From NCBI RefSeq assembly GCF_900187645.1, contig NZ_FYEE01000002.1, forward strand, positions 380,639 to 444,638: a stretch of DNA of 64,000 nucleotides, written 5' to 3'. Both the position numbers and the translations under genes were made by a program. This document shows, in pieces, positions 28,218-37,136 of the stretch. The notes under the pieces were generated by a model. It was given only the letters and a program-made list of their open reading frames with translations. It was not told where the DNA came from and made no database searches. The first letter of the stretch is position 1. Each line of letters starts with the position of its first letter. This DNA comes from Pseudomonas sp. Irchel 3E20. GTDB taxonomy: Bacteria > Pseudomonadota > Gammaproteobacteria > Pseudomonadales > Pseudomonadaceae.

Positions 28218-29834
28218 TTAGAACCGCGCCACGCCGAAGGTGTTGGGCTGCAAGGGCCGCACCTGGGCTTCGTGGCAGATGTCCAGCAAGTAGCCCAATA
28301 GCGTGCGGCTGTCGCGCGGGTCGATGAGGCCGTCGTCCCACAGGTTGGCGCTGGCGTAGAGGGCGGTGGATTGGCTGTCGAGTTTTTGCGCGGTGGCCTG
28401 TTCGAGCATGTCCAGCATCTTCGCGTCCGGTTCCAGCCCTTCCTTGAGTTGCCGGGCCTCGGTAACGATGCGCAGCACCTTGCCGGCCTGGGCGCCGCCC
28501 ATCACCGCCGTGCGGCTGTTGGGCCAGGCGAAGATGAAGCGCGGGTCCAGGCCGCGCCCGCACATGGCGTAGTTGCCGGCGCCGTAGGAGCCGCCGACCA
28601 CCAGGGTGAGTTTTGGCACGCGGGCATTGGCCACGGCTTGGATCATTTTTGCGCCGTGCTTGATAACACCGTTGCGCTCGGACTCGGTGCCCACCATAAA
28701 CCCGGTGGTGTTGTGCAAAAACAGCAGCGGCGTCTGGCTCTGGTCGCACAACTGGATGAACTGCGCCGCCTTGGCCGCGCCCTGGGCGGTGATCGGGCCG
28801 TTATTGCCGATCAGGCCACAGGCGCGGCCCTGGATGTGCAAATGGCCGCAGACCGTGTGGGGGTCGTATTCGTTTTTGAAGCCGAGAAAGCGCGAACCAT
28901 CGGCCAGGCGCGCGACGATCTCGCGTACGTCGTAAGGCTGTTTTGGCTCCGCGGGGATCAGCCCCAGCAGTTCTTCGCTGGGGTACAGCGGTTCGTCATA
29001 GGCCTGGGCCGGGCGGTGCGGCAGGTGTGCGTTCCAGCCCAGCAGGCTGACGATTTCGCGCACGATGCGCAGGCCATCGGCGTCGTTCTCGGCCAGGTAT
29101 TCGGCGGTGCCGGCCACTTGCGCGTGCATCTGCGCGCCACCCAGTTCCTCCTCGCTGGCCACTTCGCCTGTGGCGGCCTTGAGCAACGGCGGGCCGGCGA
29201 GGAACAAACGGGCCTTGTCGCGCACCACCACCACATAGTCCGACAGCCCCGGCTGATAGGCGCCGCCCGCCGTGGCCGAACCGTGGACGAGGGTGATCTG
29301 CGGCAGGCCCATGGCCGACATCCGCGCCTGATTGGCGAAACTGCGCGCGCCTTCGACGAAGATCTCCGCCGCGTAGTTGAGGTTGGCGCCGCCGCTCTCG
29401 GCCAGGGTGATGATTGGCAAGCGGTTTTCCAGGGCGATCTGTTGCAGGCGCAGGGTCTTTTTCAAACCGCTGGGGGAAATGGTGCCGCCCTTGATCGCGC
29501 TGTTGTTGGCCACCACCAGGGCGCGCACGCCACTGACGTAGCCGATGCCGGCAATCAGGCCGCCGCCGGCCTGGGTGCCGTCCTTGTCGTCGTGCAGCTT
29601 GTAGCCGGCCAGGCTGGCCAGTTCGAGAAAGGGCGCGCCGGGGTCGAGCAGCAGGTTCAAGCGCTCGCGGGGCAGCAGTTGGCCGCGCTGGTCGAACTTG
29701 GCTTTGGCCGTGGCGGCCTTGTCCAGCAGGGCCTGTTGCAGGGCCTGCAAGTGGCCGAGGCTGTCGAGCAGGGCGGCGCGGTTGTGGGCGTAGGCGGCGC
29801 TGGCGGGGTCGAGGTGGGAGTGGATCACCGGCAT
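28218..29834 (-). CDS. atuC: Geranyl-CoA carboxylase, carboxyltransferase beta subunit
   Basis: A 538-residue biotin-dependent carboxyltransferase with paired crotonase-like N- and C-terminal halves. Features include GGGLIAGIGYVSGVRALVVAN in the N-half, the acyl-CoA oxyanion segment TLAESGGANLNY, and VVGGSYGAGNYAMCGRGLDPRFIFAWPN in the C-half. It accepts the carboxyl group from AtuF-bound biotin and transfers it to geranyl-CoA. Its ATG directly abuts the atuA stop. The closely related LiuB (methylcrotonyl-CoA) cannot be excluded on sequence alone; linkage to atuA argues for AtuC. Confidence 0.88.
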   Translation of the reverse strand: MPVIHSHLDPASAAYAHNRAALLDSLGHLQALQQALLDKAATAKAKFDQRGQLLPRERLNLLLDPGAPFLELASLAGYKLHDDKDGTQAGGGLIAGIGYVSGVRALVVANNSAIKGGTISPSGLKKTLRLQQIALENRLPIITLAESGGANLNYAAEIFVEGARSFANQARMSAMGLPQITLVHGSATAGGAYQPGLSDYVVVVRDKARLFLAGPPLLKAATGEVASEEELGGAQMHAQVAGTAEYLAENDADGLRIVREIVSLLGWNAHLPHRPAQAYDEPLYPSEELLGLIPAEPKQPYDVREIVARLADGSRFLGFKNEYDPHTVCGHLHIQGRACGLIGNNGPITAQGAAKAAQFIQLCDQSQTPLLFLHNTTGFMVGTESERNGVIKHGAKMIQAVANARVPKLTLVVGGSYGAGNYAMCGRGLDPRFIFAWPNSRTAVMGGAQAGKVLRIVTEARQLKEGLEPDAKMLDMLEQATAQKLDSQSTALYASANLWDDGLIDPRDSRTLLGYLLDICHEAQVRPLQPNTFGVARF

Positions 29835-31637
29835 TTAGGCGTTCCTCGGCAGGACGTGGTCGGCGATGTGGCGCGGCACCGGGATCTGAATTTCCAGCAG
29901 TTGCTGGGCGAACGCCTTGCCCTGGGGGTCGATGCGCAGGCTGGCGACACCGCCGCCGCCCAGGGCGTTTTCCAGGACGAAGTTGAGGCTGTGGCTGGCG
30001 GGCAGATACCAGCGCTGCACGCGGCCGTGGATCGGGTCGAGTACGTGGCCCATCCACTCGACCACCACTTGGGCGCTCAAGGCTTCGGCGATCCAGGGCA
30101 GAAAGCGCGGCTCGCGGGCCATCACGCCGATGTTGCTGTGGTTGCCCTTGTCCCCCGAGCGCGCCACGGCCAGGTGCACCAACGCCACGCTGGCATCGGC
30201 CAGGCCTTCGGCGGCGGGCGGTTCGGCAGGGGCGGGCAAGGTGCTCCACTGCGGCGCGGCGAGTTCCGGCAGCGCGCAGGGGTGGCGCTCGCCGGCCAGT
30301 TCCACCGCCAGGGTGCAGGCGCTTTTGTCGATCAAAAACGAGAACAGGCGAATCAGCGGGTACACGCTCGGGCGCCCGCCGACGATCCCGGTCAGCCCCG
30401 GCGCCATGCCGGTGGCGGCCTGGGCGATCTCCCGGGAAAACAGCACCAGTGCGGCTTTGAGCGGGTGGCGCACGGCCAGTTTGATAACCACTTCGCGGCT
30501 GTCGCGGCGCTGGCCGTGAGGGCCGTAGGTGGCTTCGCTGCCCAACAGTTCAATGTTGACTTCGCTGTAGGGCGCCCAGCCGCGTTCGCTGAACATGTGT
30601 GCGGTCTTGGCGATGATCGCCTGGCTCACGCGCTCGGCCTTGGCCACGGCGTCGATGCCGGCGAGCACGCAACTGGCGGTGCAGCGAAAACCGTCCGGGT
30701 AGGTGGCGCTGACCTTGTATTGAGCGGTGGGCGGCAGGCCTTTGGCGCCGTGTACCTGGACGCGGTCGGGGCCGTGCTGGCGCAGTTGCACGGCGGTGAA
30801 ATCGCAGATCACATCCGGCAAGCGATAGGCGCGTGGGTCGCCGATTTCGTAGAGCAATTGCTCGCCCACCGTCAGCGGGCTGACCAGGCCACCGGTGCCG
30901 GCGACTTTGCTCACCGTGAACGTGCCGTCGGCGCTGACGTCGACGATGGGGAAGCCGATGTGCTCGTAGTCGGGTACGTCGCGCCAGTCGGTGAAATTGC
31001 CGCCGGTGCACTGCGCGCCGCATTCGATGATGTGCCCGGCCAACGCGCCCTGGGCGAGGCGGTCGTAGTCGTCCCAGGCCCAGGCGAATTCATGCACCAG
31101 GGCGGCGCTGACCACTGCGCTGTCCACCACTCGGCCGGTGATGACGATGTCGGCGCCCAGTTCCAGTGCGCGGACGATGCCGGGGGCACCCAGGTAGGCG
31201 TTGGTGGATACGCACAGCGGCGGCAGCGGGGTGTCGTTGAACATTTCCCGCAGGCCCAGGGTCGCCAGGTGCGGGAACTGCGGTTGCAGGTCATCGCCCA
31301 GCAGCACGGCGATTTTCAGCGCCACCCCGGCCCGCTCGCACGCCGTTTGCAGGGCGGCGGCGCAGGCGTGCGGGTTGATCCCGCCGGCGTTGCTGATGAC
31401 GCGGATGTTTTGCGCGCCGATCTGTGGGAGCAGCGGTGCGAGGACTTCGACAAAATCCGTGGCGTAGCCGGCGTTGGGGTCTTTGAGGCGGGCGCCGGCC
31501 AGCAGCGACAGGGTGATCTCGGCCAGGTAGTCGAACACCAGGTAGTCGAGTTGGCCGCCCACCACCAATTGTTCGGCGGCAGTGCTGGTGTCTCCCCAGA
31601 ATGCGCTGGCGCATCCGATGCGCACGGTCTTGTTCAT
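29835..31637 (-). CDS. atuA: Acyclic terpene utilisation protein AtuA
   Basis: A 600-residue member of the AtuA family (DUF1446), the marker gene of acyclic terpene clusters and absent from the leucine/isovalerate (liu) cluster. The N-terminus MNKTVRIGCASAFWGDT starts the conserved domain, so ATG 31637 is chosen over upstream codons that would cross the operator region. A smaller C-terminal domain (about 480-600; VALVHLAVARSGDKGNHSNIG) is fused, as in Pseudomonas homologues. The protein is required for growth on citronellol in Pseudomonas, but its reaction is not settled. It is first in the operon and divergent from atuR. Confidence 0.92.
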   Translation of the reverse strand: MNKTVRIGCASAFWGDTSTAAEQLVVGGQLDYLVFDYLAEITLSLLAGARLKDPNAGYATDFVEVLAPLLPQIGAQNIRVISNAGGINPHACAAALQTACERAGVALKIAVLLGDDLQPQFPHLATLGLREMFNDTPLPPLCVSTNAYLGAPGIVRALELGADIVITGRVVDSAVVSAALVHEFAWAWDDYDRLAQGALAGHIIECGAQCTGGNFTDWRDVPDYEHIGFPIVDVSADGTFTVSKVAGTGGLVSPLTVGEQLLYEIGDPRAYRLPDVICDFTAVQLRQHGPDRVQVHGAKGLPPTAQYKVSATYPDGFRCTASCVLAGIDAVAKAERVSQAIIAKTAHMFSERGWAPYSEVNIELLGSEATYGPHGQRRDSREVVIKLAVRHPLKAALVLFSREIAQAATGMAPGLTGIVGGRPSVYPLIRLFSFLIDKSACTLAVELAGERHPCALPELAAPQWSTLPAPAEPPAAEGLADASVALVHLAVARSGDKGNHSNIGVMAREPRFLPWIAEALSAQVVVEWMGHVLDPIHGRVQRWYLPASHSLNFVLENALGGGGVASLRIDPQGKAFAQQLLEIQIPVPRHIADHVLPRNA

Positions 31638-31674
31638 CACCCAGGCCCTTTGCGAAAGAATGCTGGCGAGACTA

Positions 31675-31733
31675 CCAAGCAAGCGCTTGGTTTGTAAATC
31701 CTCGATGCATCTGTGGGCCAAGCGCTTGCTTGG
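31675..31733. promoter_or_regulatory. Double AtuR operator between atuA and atuR
   Basis: Two palindromic sites, CCAAGCAAGCGCTTGG (31675-31690) and CCAAGCGCTTGCTTGG (31718-31733), are exact reverse complements of each other, 43 bp apart, and each contains the perfect palindrome CAAGCGCTTG. In P. aeruginosa AtuR binds two 13-bp inverted repeats in the same intergenic region, and this layout fits that. Confidence 0.85.
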
Positions 31734-31816
31734 TTGCCCCTGTGGGCTTAAATTGCCGCCCACACCGCGCCTGTGGGGCGCGTGGCAGACGATTGAAGTT
31801 GAGGCAGGAGACAGGC

Positions 31817-32452
31817 GTGGACGAGCAGACAGCCTTGCGCGTGATGCGCGGCATGGTAGACGAAGGGCAACTGACCGACCCCGACAGCGCCCGCGGCAAG
31901 CTGCTGCAAACCGCCGCGCACCTGTTCCGCAACAAGGGCTATGAACGCACCACGGTGCGCGACCTGGCCAGCGCGGTGGGCATCCAGTCGGGCAGCATCT
32001 TCCATCACTTCAAGAGCAAGGACGAAATTCTGCGGGCGGTGATGGAGCAAACCATCCTCTACAACACCGCGCTGATGCGCGCGGCCCTGGCCGAGGCCAC
32101 CACCCTGCGCGAGCGCGTGCTGGCGCTGATCCGCTGTGAACTGCAATCGATCATGGGCGGCAGCGGCGAGGCCATGGCGGTGCTGGTCTACGAATGGCGC
32201 TCGTTGTCGGCGCCGGCCCAGGCCGATGTGCTGGCGCTGCGCGACATCTACGAGCAGATCTGGATGCAGGTGCTGGGGGAGGCCAAAGAGGCGGGGTTCA
32301 TCAAGGGCGATGTGTTCATTACCCGGCGTTTTCTCACGGGCGCGCTGTCCTGGACCACCACCTGGTTTCGCCCCCAGGGCAGCCTGAGCCTGGACCAATT
32401 GGCTGACGAGGCGCTGACCCTGGTGCTATCGGCGCCGGCCTTAGCGCGATAA
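31817..32452 (+). CDS. atuR: TetR-family repressor of the acyclic terpene cluster
   Basis: A 211-residue TetR-family regulator. The N-terminal helix-turn-helix spans about 28-75 (LFRNKGYERTTVRDLASAVGIQSGSIFHHF), and a variable helical ligand domain follows. The GTG start at 31817 is chosen for its GGAG site; a downstream ATG (31844) is an alternative. It is divergent from atuA, with a symmetrical pair of operators between them, so it probably represses atuA-C-D-E-F and itself until an acyl-CoA intermediate is bound. Confidence 0.88.
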   Translation: MDEQTALRVMRGMVDEGQLTDPDSARGKLLQTAAHLFRNKGYERTTVRDLASAVGIQSGSIFHHFKSKDEILRAVMEQTILYNTALMRAALAEATTLRERVLALIRCELQSIMGGSGEAMAVLVYEWRSLSAPAQADVLALRDIYEQIWMQVLGEAKEAGFIKGDVFITRRFLTGALSWTTTWFRPQGSLSLDQLADEALTLVLSAPALAR

Positions 32453-32531
32453 ACCGCAGCAAAGTTGTTTAAGTGCTGGAAACCGCCTAGCTTGGTGGTA
32501 TCGATTGTGTTTCCAGAGGTGTGTGGTCTTG

Positions 32532-33323
32532 ATGTTTTCACCAACGCGCACGGCTTTGCGGATCGGCCTGGTGCTACTGGCCGGGCTTTGGGTGGCACCG
32601 GTGTTCTGTGCACAGTTGGTCAGAGTGGGCGCGGCTCACTTCCCGCCCTACACGGTGCGCCCGGAAAACGGCGCCGACACCGGCCTGCTGCCGCAGATGC
32701 TGGACGCCCTGAACCGTTTGCAGGATGACTACCAATTCGTCCTGGTGCCCACCTCCATTCCCCGGCGCTTTGGCGATTTCAAACAGGGCCGGGTGGATTT
32801 GGCCATTTTCGAGAACCCCGACTGGGGCTGGCAGGACATTCCCCACACCAGTGTCGATATGGGCCTGGAAGACGCCGAAGTGTTCGTCGCCCGCCGCGAA
32901 CCGGAACGCCAGCAAGACTACTTCACCGATCTACAAGGCAAGCGCCTGGCACTGTTCAGCGGCTATCACTACGCCTTCGCCGATTTCAACGCCGACCCCA
33001 AGTACCTCGCCGAGCACTACACCGCCACGCTCACCTACTCCCACGACAGCAACCTGCTGATGGTCCTGCGGGGCCGGGCGGACATCGCGCTGCTGACCCG
33101 CTCGTACCTGAGCGACTACCTGCTGCGCAACGGCAAGACCGCCGACAGCTTCCTGGTGTCCGAACGCATCGATCAGCTGTATCACCACTACGCCTTGATC
33201 CGCCCCCGCGCGCCCATCAGCGCCGCCACCTTCAAGCAATTGCTGGCGCAACTGCACCGCAACGGCGAGATGGTGAAAATATTCGCGCCGTACCGCATTG
33301 CTATTACCACAATGGCGCCTTAG
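32532..33323 (+). CDS. Periplasmic substrate-binding-like protein (SBP_bac_3 family)
   Basis: A 263-residue exported protein with signal peptide residues 1-27 (hydrophobic LRIGLVLLAGLWVAPVFCA). The mature part has the family 3 solute-binding fold: VRVGAAHFPPYTVRPENG, RVDLAIFENP, GKRLALFSGYHY and a C-terminal lobe with RADIALLTRSYL. No ABC permease or ATPase gene is adjacent, so it is an orphan that may feed a distant transporter or a signalling protein. ATG 32532 is preferred over an upstream TTG. A strong terminator follows. Ligand unknown. Confidence 0.82.
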   Translation: MFSPTRTALRIGLVLLAGLWVAPVFCAQLVRVGAAHFPPYTVRPENGADTGLLPQMLDALNRLQDDYQFVLVPTSIPRRFGDFKQGRVDLAIFENPDWGWQDIPHTSVDMGLEDAEVFVARREPERQQDYFTDLQGKRLALFSGYHYAFADFNADPKYLAEHYTATLTYSHDSNLLMVLRGRADIALLTRSYLSDYLLRNGKTADSFLVSERIDQLYHHYALIRPRAPISAATFKQLLAQLHRNGEMVKIFAPYRIAITTMAP

Positions 33324-33413
33324 GCCTTGCAGCAAGCGGCCTCGGCTGCGCGGCGGTGGTAAAAACCTGCCATGGGTTGAATGACCTGATGGTCCAGTTC
33401 GAGACATTGAAGG

Positions 33414-33467
33414 CGGTTTTCTCGCCACTAGCGGCATGCCGCCACTGGTCGGAAAACCGTTTTTTTT
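33414..33467 (+). terminator. Intrinsic terminator after the orphan binding protein
   Basis: An outer stem CGGTTTTC/GAAAACCG encloses an inner GCGGCATGCCGC palindrome and is followed by eight Ts. It isolates the downstream repeat-protein gene from the gene before it. Confidence 0.85.
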
Positions 33468-33587
33468 CGCGCTGACCTGTCAGATCTGACAGTAGGCAAG
33501 CGCTCCTTTCCAGGCGTTAGATAACCCAGGTTCCCCCTGCATTGGCGGTGGGGTACACCGGTTACTTTCCTGGACAGGAGTCATGTG

Positions 33588-36315
33588 ATGGCCAAAAAGC
33601 CCCCCTCCAAAGCCACTTCGCAGCCTGCTACGAAGTCCGTATCGCCACCGAGTACTGCCGCTGCCGAATTGCCCTACCCGCAGATCGAGCATGCCACCAA
33701 CAACAGCGTGCTGTACCCCATCGATGCCCTGGAGGGCACCTCGGCCACCCTTGCTTTTACCGGCATGACCACCGCGCCTATCACCCTGTATTGGGCGATC
33801 AAGGGGCAGGACGAGCCCGCGTTCGAGCCCATCGTGCAGCCAGGCAGTACCAGCGGCAGCATCCAGATTCCCATTCCCTGGCAACAGGTCAGTACCTGTA
33901 TCGGCCACACGGTGTTGGTCTGGTATACCGCCACGGTGGGCGGGGGTGCTCAAGGAGTCTTTGGTGTTGGAATTGGAGATCCAGCACATCCGCGAAGCCG
34001 ACCTGCGTGGCTCGCTGCCGGTGTTCGTGCACTCGCGCGAGGAGTTCAGCACCTGGTGGCTGAACATGTACGAGTTCCAGGGCGACGAGACCATCCGGAT
34101 CAAGGCCTGGCCGATGATCCAGGCCGGGCAGCGGCTGTTCGTCACTGTAGCCGGTGACCAGCATCAGGTGCCGTATCAGTTTATTTGGGTGGCGTTCGAC
34201 CACCTGGTCACGGCGGCGGAAACCGATCCCGAGCATGTCTTCGAGTTCCGCCTGGCGCGGGGTTGGATGTCGCGCCGTCAGGACTATTCGGCCCTGACCA
34301 CCCATATGGGGGTGATCTGGGACGGCACCGAGCCGAAATTGCCCGAGCCTGACGATCCGGTGCACGAAAACCCGCTGCCCCTCAATGCCCAGGATTTTCA
34401 CCTGCGCACCACCACTTTACTGCGGGTGGACCCGGCCCTGGGCTTACCGCCACCGCACCTCAAGGAGTCGGTGGATTGCGGCAGCGACGGTTGGCTGGTG
34501 AACCCGGTCAACACGGTGAAGGGTGCCCATGTAGTGATCGTCTATGACGGCATGCATGCCGGGGATGTGGTCTGCCCCACTTTCAGCGGCACGCCGGGGC
34601 TGGGTTCGCCGGCCCTTGAATGCCGCACGGTGAAAGAGGGCGAAAGCAGCCTGGAATTCTTCGTGCCGCCTTCGGCCATCAGCGCCAATTTCGGCTTGCC
34701 GATTAACCTGACCTACAACGTCAGGTACAACGGCACCGGCCCCTGGCAATCGCCGCCCAGGGTGGTCAAGGTGCTGGACATCAGCGGCTTGCCCACCCCT
34801 GTGGTGGAACAGGCGACGGCAGGCCACCTGGACCTCAATACCTTCAGCGGCGATGCCGATTGCACGGTTATCCCCTGGCCATACATTGCGTTGGGCCAGC
34901 CTTGCTGGCTGTGGGTCACGGGCGTGTTGGAGGACGGCACGCTCTACAGTTTCCCAGTGCTGGAAGGCGAACCGGTGACCGCTGAGTGGCTGGCCAGTGG
35001 CGTGAACACGCCGCTGCCGCGCCGTGAGCTGGAAAAATTCGCCGATTGCGGTAAGTTCCAGGTGCATTTTGCGGTGAACTTCAATGGCCAATCCGATAGG
35101 GCGACGGCGAAGAAATTCCCAGTGCTGACACTGGGCATCGAGCAGGAAAACCTGGTGCTGGATCCACCGACCGTGCGCGAGGCGGTGGGCTCGCAACTGA
35201 CGATCTACAACGGCCGTGACGGCGTAACGGTGCGGGTGGCCTATGCGCGAATGAGCACCCATCACCAGATCAGCCTGTGCTGGCAGCGCGCCGACGGTAC
35301 GTGCCTGCCGCTGGCGGCAAAGCCGGGCAGCAGTCACCCCAAGCAGGTGGACTTCGCCATCCCCCGCGAAGCGGTGATCCAGGGCAGCGGCAAGACAGTG
35401 GCCATCACCTACACCGTGACCAGCGCCTGCAAAGTGGCCACCTGCGCGCCGTTGAACCTGCAGATCAGCGTGCCGGTGCGGCTACCCACCCCCGTGGTGC
35501 CGCAGGCCACCAACAACATCCTGGATTTGCGCACCTTGAGCGGTAACGCTGATATCACGGTGCAGAAATGGTGGTTCATCCTGCCGGAGCAAAAAGTTTG
35601 GTTACGCGGTGTCGGCACCCAAAAGGATGGCAGCCCTTACACCCTGAATGTGTATTTGGGTAAAGCGGTGACGGCGCAGGAAGTGAGCGCCGGGTTGGCG
35701 CATATTTTGCGGCGCGAGGAGTTGGATTTACTCAAGGACGGCAGCGAGTTGACATTCACCTGCAAAGTTACGGCCGATGGCAGTACCCATGAAAGTGAGG
35801 CGGTGGTGTTTCCGACCCTCACATTGCAGGTACGAACGTTACGAGTGCCGACGATCGATCATGAGGACTTTGAAAGCTACCCCCCAAGGTTCATTACGGC
35901 TGGGCAGAGTATTGATACGGCGTTTATGACCCTCACGCTGCCGCCTGGCATGGCCGGGTTGGCGGGGATTTCGGAGTATCCGTACGCCACGCCAGGGATG
36001 CACCACATCAACGCCATCGTCATTGCGCACAAGGGGGAAAGGCTCAACCCTCCACAACAGCTGAACATCGACTTCAAACACGAATACGAGCGGATCAGGT
36101 TCGCTTGGAGTTGGTTGCAAGAGCGTGGCTGGGTCACGTTTTACGGCGCGGGCAATCAGGCGATAAAAACCCTTGAATTCAAGGGTACGCTTGAGGGCGG
36201 AGCGGTGAACCATTTCTGGGTCGAGTGCTACAGCCCGGATGTTCCTATCGTCAGGATGGAGGTGTTTGCAGTGGACTGGGGGTTCCTGGACTTCTTCACG
36301 ATGTGGCGTATCTGA
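33588..36315 (+). pseudogene. Large beta-sandwich repeat protein, interrupted by a frameshift
   Basis: Two frames together encode one protein of ~909 residues. The first begins at ATG 33588 (AGGAG upstream) and reads in phase to about 33946. The second continues from there to the stop at 36315. Removing one base from the GGGGG run at 33942-33946 joins them as ...YTATVGGVLKESLVLEL..., which aligns with the ends of the later modules (ITYTVTSACKVATCAPLNLQI). The protein alternates two Ig-like module types about three times; the clearest B modules open with LPTPVVEQAT and LPTPVVPQAT. It ends in a different C-terminal domain starting near DFESYPPRFI. There is no signal peptide or membrane segment. 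Function unknown. The break may be a sequencing error, a real mutation, or a phase switch. Confidence 0.75.
33946..36315 (+). CDS. Downstream open frame of the frameshifted repeat protein
   Basis: As the sequence stands, the longest uninterrupted frame is 789 residues from a GTG at 33946. That GTG has no ribosome site of its own and lies inside a module, so it is probably not a natural start. The frame contains the remainder of the first A module, then B-A-B-A-B and the C-terminal jelly-roll-like domain (MTLTLPPGMAGLAGISEYP, then NHFWVECYS). Conserved Trp and Cys residues recur in the B modules (WPYIALGQPCWLWV; WWFILPEQKVWL). Confidence 0.6.
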   Translation: MLKESLVLELEIQHIREADLRGSLPVFVHSREEFSTWWLNMYEFQGDETIRIKAWPMIQAGQRLFVTVAGDQHQVPYQFIWVAFDHLVTAAETDPEHVFEFRLARGWMSRRQDYSALTTHMGVIWDGTEPKLPEPDDPVHENPLPLNAQDFHLRTTTLLRVDPALGLPPPHLKESVDCGSDGWLVNPVNTVKGAHVVIVYDGMHAGDVVCPTFSGTPGLGSPALECRTVKEGESSLEFFVPPSAISANFGLPINLTYNVRYNGTGPWQSPPRVVKVLDISGLPTPVVEQATAGHLDLNTFSGDADCTVIPWPYIALGQPCWLWVTGVLEDGTLYSFPVLEGEPVTAEWLASGVNTPLPRRELEKFADCGKFQVHFAVNFNGQSDRATAKKFPVLTLGIEQENLVLDPPTVREAVGSQLTIYNGRDGVTVRVAYARMSTHHQISLCWQRADGTCLPLAAKPGSSHPKQVDFAIPREAVIQGSGKTVAITYTVTSACKVATCAPLNLQISVPVRLPTPVVPQATNNILDLRTLSGNADITVQKWWFILPEQKVWLRGVGTQKDGSPYTLNVYLGKAVTAQEVSAGLAHILRREELDLLKDGSELTFTCKVTADGSTHESEAVVFPTLTLQVRTLRVPTIDHEDFESYPPRFITAGQSIDTAFMTLTLPPGMAGLAGISEYPYATPGMHHINAIVIAHKGERLNPPQQLNIDFKHEYERIRFAWSWLQERGWVTFYGAGNQAIKTLEFKGTLEGGAVNHFWVECYSPDVPIVRMEVFAVDWGFLDFFTMWRI

Positions 36316-36325
36316 GCGGGAAGCG

Positions 36326-36353
36326 GCCGGGCGGCTCGTGCGTGCCGCCCGGC
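36326..36353. terminator. Perfect GC hairpin between convergent genes
   Basis: GCCGGGCGGC and GCCGCCCGGC form a perfect 10-bp stem with an 8-base loop, 10 bp past the repeat-protein stop. There is no T-run on either strand. Confidence 0.55.
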
Positions 36354-36365
36354 TGGACGAACGCT

Positions 36366-37136
36366 CTAGGGCTTGGCCCCGAGAATCTTCACCAGCTTGT
36401 CCGGCGACGGCGCGCCTTGCTGTTGTTGCAGTTCGCCTTTGTCGTCCATGTAGAAAATCGCCGGGGTAGCGGACAGTTCCAGCTCTTCCATCAACTGCAT
36501 GTTGGCGTTGAGCTGGGCCTGAACGTCAGCCGGGATCTTGCCCAGGGCTTTGAGCTTGCTGGCCTTGCCGGCCTTTTCGTGGTCGTGCAGGGCCTTGGCG
36601 GGGTCTTTGGCGGCCAGCAGCGCGGCGGATTTGCCTGGGCTGTCTTCGCGGATGATGCCAACCATGATGTGGCGTAGTTGCACCTTGCCCGCGTCCACCC
36701 ACGGCCGCGCCTGCTCCCAGAACATATTGCAGTAAGGGCAGTTGGGGTCGCTGAACAGGTACACCACACGCGGGGCGTCGGCCTTGCCATCGGCGATCCA
36801 GTGGCTGGCCTCCATCTTCGCCCACACGGCCTTGGCCATGGGCGCGTAGACCAATTTTTGCAGGGGCTCGGCGCTCAGGTCGGTGCCGTTGGCGTCGTAC
36901 AGGTTGCCCAGCAGCACGTGCTTGCCGTCGGGCGTCAGGTACAGGGCCATGCCGCGGTTCTGGTACTGCGCCGCATAGCCGCGTAGGCCATCGGGGGCGT
37001 CGAAGGTGCCGAGGATCTTGGCGCCCTTGTCCTGGATCTTTTGGATCGCCGCCGGCAGTTCTTCGGCGTGCAGCAGCGGGCTTTGTAGCAGGGCGGCGCC
37101 CAGGCTCAGGGTCAGCAGGTGGCGGAGGCGGAGCAT
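36366..37136 (-). CDS. dsbG: Thiol:disulfide interchange protein DsbG
   Basis: A 256-residue periplasmic DsbC/DsbG-type protein. The signal peptide is residues 1-24 (LLTLSLGAALLQSPLLHA). An N-terminal dimerisation domain (about 25-105) is followed by a thioredoxin fold with active site C133-P-Y-C136 and cis-Pro segment SATPAIFYMD. DsbG guards single cysteines from over-oxidation and is kept reduced by DsbD. ATG 37136 lies inside the end of the upstream TlpA-like gene (25-bp overlap), so the three dsb genes form one transcript. Confidence 0.93.
   Translation of the reverse strand: MLRLRHLLTLSLGAALLQSPLLHAEELPAAIQKIQDKGAKILGTFDAPDGLRGYAAQYQNRGMALYLTPDGKHVLLGNLYDANGTDLSAEPLQKLVYAPMAKAVWAKMEASHWIADGKADAPRVVYLFSDPNCPYCNMFWEQARPWVDAGKVQLRHIMVGIIREDSPGKSAALLAAKDPAKALHDHEKAGKASKLKALGKIPADVQAQLNANMQLMEELELSATPAIFYMDDKGELQQQQGAPSPDKLVKILGAKP

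Noticed and set aside
24181..29834. Leucine/isovalerate (liu) cluster instead of atu
   Set aside because: The neighbouring atuA gene, the divergent TetR regulator with its double operator, and the lack of hydroxymethylglutaryl-CoA lyase (liuE) argue for atu.
28371..31697. 1108-codon open frame on the plus strand opposite atuC and atuA
   Set aside because: The same GC-driven antisense artefact; the translation is Gly/Ala/Val/Gln-rich with no family match, and both sense genes are clear.
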